Of a stretch of DNA of 21,593 bases, positions 16,836 through 21,593 are shown piece by piece. Numbering within the stretch: position 1 is the stretch's first letter; every line of letters begins with the position of its first letter. The stretch is taken from positions 1 through 21,593 of the forward strand of contig MPUH01001187.1 in assembly GCA_001970955.1 (NCBI GenBank), in the 5' to 3' direction. The DNA comes from Stentor coeruleus. Lineage: Eukaryota; Ciliophora; Heterotrichea; Heterotrichida; Stentoridae. The notes under the pieces are model-generated. The model worked only from the letters and a program-made list of their open reading frames with translations. It was not told the DNA's origin and made no database searches. The position numbers and the translations under genes are program-made.

Positions 16836-17292
16836 TTGCTGAAATATGATTTCTAATTTTCGCTAAGCTGAATATATAAAAAAACTACCTCTTATATAAT
16901 ATTAACTCTCCCTCGCATAATCGCTGAAGTTAAAACAACTTCATCCACATCAAATCTTAAAAACCTTAACCAAAAAACCTCCTCAGCCTTCACCAGTCTT
17001 ATTCTTATAATCCTAAACACCATAAAACTTTAAAAACTACCCCCAAAAAAATCTTCAACATAATTTTCAACCTCTTTCTTCTTTATTCAACAACTTCAAA
17101 CCCAAATCCTTAACCTCTTCGGCCAAACAACCTAAAAAATTTTCTCATCTTATATCCCAACTCAAAAAATCTTCCCAGCTAATCCACATCCAGCATCCTT
17201 TCTCACACCTTCTTCTAGACGCTAAAAGGTAAATCACACAAATCCTCAACGAAAAAATCTTATTATATTTTTCACCACCCTTATCGTTCTAA
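16836..17292 (+). promoter_or_regulatory. C-rich 5' flank leading to the NOT4 assembly gap
   Basis: This has very strong skew: by hand count 17041-17220 has 60 C and 5 G. That is the composition of a 5' flank for a plus-strand gene, so the promoter of the NOT4 gene probably lies here. The single N at 17293 then separates it from coding sequence that is already in mid-protein. No RING finger is encoded in this stretch. Confidence 0.5.
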
Positions 17293-17295
17293 NCC

Positions 17296-18234
17296 AACTC
17301 ATCTGCAAGTACAGATAGTGACCTTTCTCCTAAAAAGCCACTCGATGGAAGCCCACACAAACGTTCTTCGGTACTTGGGCAGAGTGAGCTTGGCAATGCT
17401 AGGATCATCCAAAGTAAACTTGTCTATGTAATTAACTTGCCAGAATCAGTGGCCAATGAAGAAATACTTAGAAGAAAAGAGTATTTTGGCCAGTATGGTA
17501 TTATAGTTAAGTGTGTAGTTAATAAAAACTCACAACACATAGCATATCAAGCATACTTAACATACAGTACAGATGAGGAAGCTGCACTTTGCATCAAAGC
17601 TTGTAACAAATTTGTCCTTGATGGAAATGAGCTGACTTTGACTTTTGGCACAACAAAATATTGTAATTATTTTTTAAGAAACAACCCTTGCCCTAAAACC
17701 GAATGTTTATATTTGCATGAATTCGCCATACAAAACAATGTTGTTCTTAGAGAAACTATGCCACATACTAAGCATTTGCAACCATGCAATTCAGTTTTTG
17801 ATGGGATTAAAGTTGTTATAAGCCCTCCTGTTGCGCCTATAAAACTCCCTATAGCAAAAATTATCAGGGATCGGGCCTGTTCTGAGCAGATTTTTGAATC
17901 ACCAGGAAGACCTGCGACAAATAAAAACACACTTGGCCGGGTTGGGCTTTTTGTCAGTGTAAATATTGGAAATTCACCTTTTTCTGTTGTACACTCTGCA
18001 ACTCTACAAAGCAACACAAGTAGATTTGGCTTTGCTGTAGATGGAGATGAGACTGATGTCCCAGGAAACTATAAAGCACTAAGGAAATTCTCTTCCCCTA
18101 AAGATGAAATAGCAGAAATACCTTTGCCTATGTATAACGATTTACATACTTTGTTCTTTGAAGAAAAATGGGTTAGTGATGTTTTGGAGTTTAAATTGGG
18201 ACAAGAGAAAGTTTTAGTTATGTCTAAAACTTAG
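17296..18234 (+). CDS. CNOT4: NOT4/CNOT4-like protein, 5' end missing at an assembly gap
   Basis: CNOT4 is the E3 ubiquitin ligase associated with the CCR4-NOT deadenylase complex; it couples ubiquitination to mRNA decay and stalled translation. What is present here, 312 codons to TAG, is a Ser-rich linker (about 17296-17400) and an RRM beginning ARIIQSKLVYVINLP and continuing RRKEYFGQYG (the NOT4 PEYFGKFG motif) to LTFGTTKYCNYF. A CCCH zinc finger follows, with spacing C-x8-C-x4-C-x3-H (CNYFLRNNPCPKTECLYLH), identical to CNOT4. The rest (from about 17720) is unstructured. The N-terminal RING finger is absent: the frame runs back to the N at 17293 with TAA just beyond, and no in-frame ATG precedes the RRM. 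The start is therefore presumably lost in the gap. A natural RING-less form cannot be excluded. Confidence 0.88.
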   Translation, partial: NSSASTDSDLSPKKPLDGSPHKRSSVLGQSELGNARIIQSKLVYVINLPESVANEEILRRKEYFGQYGIIVKCVVNKNSQHIAYQAYLTYSTDEEAALCIKACNKFVLDGNELTLTFGTTKYCNYFLRNNPCPKTECLYLHEFAIQNNVVLRETMPHTKHLQPCNSVFDGIKVVISPPVAPIKLPIAKIIRDRACSEQIFESPGRPATNKNTLGRVGLFVSVNIGNSPFSVVHSATLQSNTSRFGFAVDGDETDVPGNYKALRKFSSPKDEIAEIPLPMYNDLHTLFFEEKWVSDVLEFKLGQEKVLVMSKT

Positions 18235-18236
18235 TG

Positions 18237-18632
18237 TTAAGGAGTGTATGTAAATTTTAGTAAGCTATAGTAGATCTCACACATTTCTCTAGGGCATTTT
18301 TCATGGAGGATTGATAAAGGGTATAAGGAATTATAGAGATGGGGGGATTTCCATTCGATTTCACCCATTGATTCGTTTGAACTTTCGTTCCAGATGATTT
18401 GGGTTACTTTTTTAACTTCGTCGTTACGTGAAAAACTCCCTTTTCGCTTGTGGAGAGTGGTTCGGTCGTCGTTGGTAGCTTTTTCAAATGCGTCGAGGAG
18501 GTCTTCGAGGTTGCTAATGTTCTCGGCTGGTACCCATGTGTTTTCACTTTCGGGTCGTCCTCGCCACTTTACGTAGTAGAAAATTTTACCCAGACTTATT
18601 TTTTTCCCGTATATCTCTTCGACTTGGCTCAT
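18237..18632 (-). CDS. Minimal HP1-like protein: chromodomain plus chromoshadow domain (131 aa)
   Basis: HP1 proteins bind methylated histone H3 in heterochromatin and dimerise through the chromoshadow domain; in ciliates relatives act in silent chromatin and genome rearrangement. Residues 1-50 form a chromodomain (KIFYYVKWRGRPESENTW, then VPAENISNLEDLLDAF). A short basic hinge (HKRKG) follows. Residues 74-131 fit a chromoshadow domain (QIIWNESS, GEIEWKS, then HEKCPREMCEIYYSLLKF, like the KCPQVVISFYEERL end of HP1). The methyl-lysine cage is unusual: W23 is present, but the first aromatic is S2 and the third is R26. It starts without room for an upstream N-terminal tail. It converges on the NOT4 gene, with stop codons 2 bp apart, so the transcripts must overlap. 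Confidence 0.86.
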   Translation of the reverse strand: MSQVEEIYGKKISLGKIFYYVKWRGRPESENTWVPAENISNLEDLLDAFEKATNDDRTTLHKRKGSFSRNDEVKKVTQIIWNESSNESMGEIEWKSPHLYNSLYPLSILHEKCPREMCEIYYSLLKFTYTP

Positions 18633-18936
18633 TAGATTTTTATAATATTTATGCTTTTTAGGATTTGAATGGGTTAGGAATATTTAAGATTACTGAGATG
18701 ATATGGAAATAAAAGAATTAGGATCATGATTAAAGGAATTTTTGGAATTTGTCTTGATTATGTAAGATTATGAGCATAATTGATTAAGTATAGATAATAT
18801 TGAACCTAGAAAATCTTCAAAATAAATTCACCAAGAATTTTTCTATCAATTAACATCTTATGCCAATATTTTATCGATATTCGAAACCTTCTCAAAGACA
18901 AATCTAGACACACTAAAAATATATCATAAAATTAAT
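18633..18936. other. Intergenic region between two tandem minus-strand genes
   Basis: 18640 to about 18810 is G-rich on the plus strand (5' flank of the HP1-like gene). About 18810-18936 is C-rich (3' flank of the SHIPPO gene). No gene is present. The compact 304 bp holds both the terminator side of one gene and the promoter of the next. Confidence 0.5.
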
Positions 18937-19635
18937 CTACAAGCTTTTCTTCCTAGTAAGTCTCAAACGTTTAGGTAAAGGAGATGGGGACATTGATGTA
19001 AAGGAAGAAGAAACATCATAACTTCCAGGACCAGGTGTTGAGAATCTACCTTGTAAATCATTATAATTTTTGACTCCAAATGTAATTCCTGTATACCTTC
19101 CTGATTCAACTAAAGAGTGATTTAAATTATAAGCTCCAGGTGAAGGGGAATTTTCCTTAGATTGTCTTTGATGCCTACTTTTCATAGTACAAGTTACAGC
19201 ATTTCCTATTGAACTTTTAAGATTATAAGTTCCTGGTCCAGGATTTGACCATCTTCTAGAACTTGATGCTGGTCTTGATGGAGAGATTTTACCCCCTATA
19301 ATTTTTCGATCCATTGAGCCTTGTAAATTATAAGCTGTTGATGGAGGGGCATCCTTTCCTTTTGGATTAGAAGGCTCCCAACGTTTTCCAAAGCCGAAAC
19401 CAGTACTTCGGCCTTGACCCATTGCTGATTTTAGGATTAAAAATTCAGCTGATGGACTTTGAGTCTTGTTGACAAAGCGATTTGCCTTAGAAAATGACCA
19501 TTTGACACTTTGCTTTCCAATTAAACTTTGGACTTGCAGGATTTGTATCATGTTCTTTTTTAGCAATTTCTTGGCTATTCGTGAAGGCTTTGATGAGATT
19601 GATAATGAGGATGATTTTTTGTGATCTTGACTCAT
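18937..19635 (-). CDS. SHIPPO/STPGR-repeat protein (232 aa), likely microtubule-associated
   Basis: The family is defined by repeats of Pro-Gly-Pro-Gly-Ser/Thr-Tyr (ODF3/SHIPPO1 and relatives), proteins of sperm tails, axonemes and cortical microtubules, several of them microtubule inner proteins. The repeats seen are PPSTAYNL (97-104), PGPGTYNL (132-139), PSPGAYNL (164-171) and PGPGSYDV (201-208), with a degenerate PSAEFL at 61-66. Between repeats are short basic Gly/Ser stretches such as FGFGKRWEPSNPKG, the typical F-G/S-K spacer. The N- and C-terminal tails are Lys/Arg-rich. There is no signal peptide or membrane segment. It has a single exon with a clear ATG at 19635 and a stop TAG, and is tandem with the HP1-like gene. 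Its exact place in the ciliary or cortical cytoskeleton is not known. Confidence 0.88.
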   Translation of the reverse strand: MSQDHKKSSSLSISSKPSRIAKKLLKKNMIQILQVQSLIGKQSVKWSFSKANRFVNKTQSPSAEFLILKSAMGQGRSTGFGFGKRWEPSNPKGKDAPPSTAYNLQGSMDRKIIGGKISPSRPASSSRRWSNPGPGTYNLKSSIGNAVTCTMKSRHQRQSKENSPSPGAYNLNHSLVESGRYTGITFGVKNYNDLQGRFSTPGPGSYDVSSSFTSMSPSPLPKRLRLTRKKSL

Positions 19636-19925
19636 TTATATTAATTTAACTGATGGATTTTATAATATGGAAGATGTGGAATTTATTTTTGTGATTAAGA
19701 TTGGAGGATTTTTTTTATAGCTTTCATTGAGGTTATGATGTATGAATAAATTATTAGGATTTTGGCTTAGCCTAAAGATATATAGGATTAGATTTATAGA
19801 CACTTTATTTAATGTAATTTAATGAAGGAATTGATTAGAAAATACTAAATTAAGTAATTATTTGTGTAAATTGTATATATTTGCATGCATTTTTGGTATT
19901 TAAGACAGTTTTTGCATAAAAAATA

Positions 19926-20002
19926 CATGTAAGGCTAATTTTAAAGTGTATAAAAAAATATGGNCATGTAAGGCTAATTTTAAAGTGTATAAAAAAATAT
20001 GG
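19926..20002 (+). repeat. 38-bp direct duplication around a single N
   Basis: 19926-19963 is repeated exactly at 19965-20002 with N at 19964 between the copies, the same arrangement as at 6575 and 14289. It is probably an unmerged contig overlap. Confidence 0.9.
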
Positions 20003-20507
20003 TCTGTTAAAATAATGCAGCGAGTCTATTTAATGAACTATTCTTAATTAATTTGCTGATCTTAACCTTCTCACTCGGGGGTGTTTAAGTAGATTTCAAA
20101 GAATTATTTTTTAATATTTTTATATCGTCTAGAGATAGCATTACAAATATTTTTTTTGTTATTCTATTTGTGTTGGAATTATGATAATCTATATTTTGAG
20201 TTTAAAATTTGAATATTAATTTAAAGGATTATCAGCTATCAATTATATTATTAAAAATCATTACATTAGCTGTACTACTGAATAAAATTTTTTTATCACA
20301 ATAATAATGTTTTTATATACAAAATTCAGTGATTGAATATAATATATTTTTAAAAAAATTGCCATAGTGATTATATTTCTATATATATTTTAATATTTTC
20401 AATATATAGGTTTTTAAGTAAAACATATTGACTTAAACCAATATTAAAGTTGGTTATAAATTAAGATTTATTTAGGAGGATATTGTTAAAAAAATTGGGT
20501 CTATATG

Positions 20508-20580
20508 TTCACTATAGGAAATCTTAGGTTTCTATAGGTTCGCTATATACTCACTATAGGTTTCTATATGCTTGCTGTAA
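20508..20580 (+). repeat. Cluster of degenerate CACTATAGG/CTATAGG repeats
   Basis: TTCACTATAGG, TTCTATAGG and CTCACTATAGG occur within about 55 bp, separated by related CTATAT strings such as TTTCTATA and CGCTATATA. It looks like a decayed short tandem repeat of a 20-25 bp unit. It lies about 160 bp from the end of the cysteine-rich gene. Confidence 0.5.
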
Positions 20581-20586
20581 GTTTTA

Positions 20587-20680
20587 AAACATTCATGCTC
20601 CATTTTTTTAAATTTCATAGAGCTATTTATTTTCAAACATTTATGCTCTATTTTTTTAATTTCAAAGAACTATTTATTTT
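20587..20680 (+). repeat. Imperfect tandem duplication of about 47 bp
   Basis: Copy one is 20587-20633 and copy two 20635-20680. Both follow the plan AAACATT(C/T)ATGCTC, a T run, then an AT-rich stretch ending CTATTTATTTT, with a few substitutions. It lies just downstream of the cysteine-rich gene. Confidence 0.75.
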
Positions 20681-20739
20681 TAAGCTTAGCACGCATTGAT
20701 CTTATAGCTAATATTTCTAATTAGTTAATTCTCTAACTT

Positions 20740-20994
20740 CTAGCCTCTAACAACTGAAATATCGTTATTGCATTTAGGACACATTGATTTATACCAATCA
20801 CAATATCTATAACATCTCATACATTTTGCTAAATCATATTCGTCACCTTTCGAGCATTTAGTTGCGTGGCATTTACGAGAACAATAAACATAATAACAGC
20901 ATTTAAATTTGCTCAAGTAATCTGTAGTTATCTCTCTACAATTTTGGCACCAAGAATCAGGCGCTAACCCCATTTTTATATTTATAACAAACAT
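20740..20994 (-). CDS. Small cysteine-rich, probably zinc-binding protein (77-84 aa)
   Basis: ORF ending in TAG. Counting from the first ATG, cysteines are at 16, 19, 32, 33, 38, 42, 47, 58, 61, 65, 72 and 75, with His at 43. The arrangement gives three CxxC knuckles (CQNC, CMRC, CPKC) plus CCYYVYCSRKCH in the middle, enough ligands for two or three zinc ions. The second ATG (residue 8, MGLAPDSW) is an equally good start. The spacing does not fit a RING, ZZ or MYND finger cleanly, although the central part is faintly MYND-like. There is no signal peptide or membrane segment. The cysteine density and aromatic residues make a chance ORF unlikely. The function is unknown; protein or nucleic-acid binding would be usual for such folds. 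Confidence 0.62.
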   Translation of the reverse strand: MFVINIKMGLAPDSWCQNCREITTDYLSKFKCCYYVYCSRKCHATKCSKGDEYDLAKCMRCYRYCDWYKSMCPKCNNDISVVRG

Positions 20995-21593
20995 ATATCT
21001 ATTTGCTATGTTTGGGCTAATAGTTTTAACTATGGCTTTGAAAATAATATAAAAATTTGGTGCCTGCGTTGAGCTTAGAAATACTGATATTAGCTATGCA
21101 TTATTATATAATAGCATAATCTTGAAATAGTTAATAGATAAATTAAAGCAAAAAAAATTAAGTAATAAATAGAATAAATTAATAATAAAATTATGGGATA
21201 AAACGTATAAATTCTTAAACGTTATAAGAAAATTGAAATTTTAAGTCGNGGATAAAACGTATAAATACAGCATAATTTTTTCAAAACAAACAATATTAGG
21301 ATGAAAATTTGAAATAATCTATTTTTATGATAAAAAGTTTTCAGAACAAATCATTTTAAAGTTAAAATATTAGAATTTTATTACAATATGCGTTAATATA
21401 GTGAGTTAAAAGTTTACGGACCCAATGCTTGTTTATCATATTACATATATAAATATTAAATAATCACGCTATTTTAAACATTTAAATATACTTACTCTAA
21501 ACTAATTATAAGAAAATTGAAATTTTAAGTCGATACCCATAAAAAAGTGAAGACATAAAAGAAATAGTTCAATTTCAATAACAAAATTGCGGA
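20995..21593. other. Right-end AT-rich region, no gene
   Basis: 20995-21090 has slightly more G than C, compatible with the 5' flank of the minus-strand cysteine-rich gene. The remainder is AT-rich and contains an N at 21249 with repeated flanks. No ORF of interest, RNA gene or telomeric repeat is seen. Confidence 0.4.
21222..21532 (+). repeat. 27-bp direct repeat and related duplication around the N at 21249
   Basis: The 27 bp ending in AAATTTTAAGTCG directly before the N (21222-21248) recur exactly at 21506-21532. Also, 17 bp starting GGATAAAACG occur both at 21196-21212 and straight after the N at 21250-21266. The sequence on each side of the N therefore recurs elsewhere within 300 bp, pointing to a misjoined or unresolved repeat. 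Confidence 0.8.

Larger units (their letters stand above)
19636..20739. other. 1.1-kb AT-rich region with repeats, no gene
   Basis: 19636-19850 is G-rich on the plus strand, as expected upstream of the minus-strand SHIPPO gene. The rest contains an N-flanked duplication (19926-20002), a cluster of TATAGG-like repeats (20508-20580) and a 47-bp tandem duplication (20587-20680). A short minus-strand coding-like piece is seen near 20010-20085 (PSEKVKISKLIKNSSLNRL), too short to call. No RNA gene was recognised. Confidence 0.45.

Noticed and set aside
17346..17431. ATG at 17346 as the start of the NOT4 gene
   Set aside because: It is in a different frame from the RRM, ends in TAA after 28 codons, and no 15-nt intron links it to the correct frame.
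787..20994. TGA = Trp genetic code (Blepharisma type)
   Set aside because: Conserved proteins are complete under the standard code, with all Trp as TGG and no domain interrupted by TGA.
1..21593. tRNA genes, rRNA, CRISPR arrays, telomeric repeats
   Set aside because: I searched by eye for T-loop (GTTCGAATC-like) motifs, regularly spaced repeats and telomere-type repeats and found none with proper structure.

Overview
This window looks like macronuclear DNA of a heterotrich ciliate, most probably Stentor or a close relative. It is very AT-rich with compact, nearly intronless genes. The introns I could prove are all exactly 15 nt (GTA...TAG), a length known from Stentor and Blepharisma. All 35 Trp codons in the recognised proteins are TGG and every gene stops at TAA or TAG. 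This argues for the standard code (Stentor) rather than the TGA=Trp code of Blepharisma. Four spliced introns were recovered by hand. They restore the correct N- and C-termini of a PP2A scaffold subunit, the N-terminus of an ADA2 coactivator, and the N-terminus of a RING-CH/FHA protein.

Layout, left to right. 1-2.2 kb: a possible transposase tail at the edge, a small acidic protein gene (+), a clearly decayed IS1595/ISXO2-type transposase, and broken coding-like pieces. 2.2-5.2 kb: a coiled-coil protein (-) and PP2A scaffold A (-). 5.2-6.1 kb: a divergent promoter region and an Alba-domain protein (+). 7.3-10.3 kb: a basic hypothetical protein (+) facing GPAA1 (-), with a RING-CH/FHA protein (-) only 24 bp upstream of GPAA1. 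11.0-16.0 kb: a 60-residue membrane protein (+), a class II DYRK kinase (+) and ADA2 (+). 16.6-18.6 kb: a weak frameshifted ORF (-), a 5'-truncated NOT4/CNOT4 gene (+) interrupted by an assembly gap, and a minimal HP1-like protein (-) whose stop codon is 2 bp from the NOT4 stop. 18.9-21.6 kb: a SHIPPO/STPGR repeat protein (-), repeats and a small cysteine-rich protein (-).

The genes are mostly housekeeping: phosphatase assembly, GPI anchoring, SAGA-type transcription, mRNA or ubiquitin regulation, heterochromatin and microtubule/cilia structure. They do not form an operon or a defence system. I found no convincing new multi-gene system.

The most striking non-genic signal is strand composition. 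In most flanks checked, the 5' side of a gene is C-rich and G-poor on its coding strand, and the 3' side is the reverse (for example 88 G to 9 C in one 300-bp stretch). The sign flips between divergent genes and within tandem intergenic gaps, so it acts as a compositional gene-boundary marker. Other points are the uniform 15-nt introns that each carry an in-frame stop, the total avoidance of TGA, and single N bases flanked by direct duplications that are probably unmerged contig overlaps.
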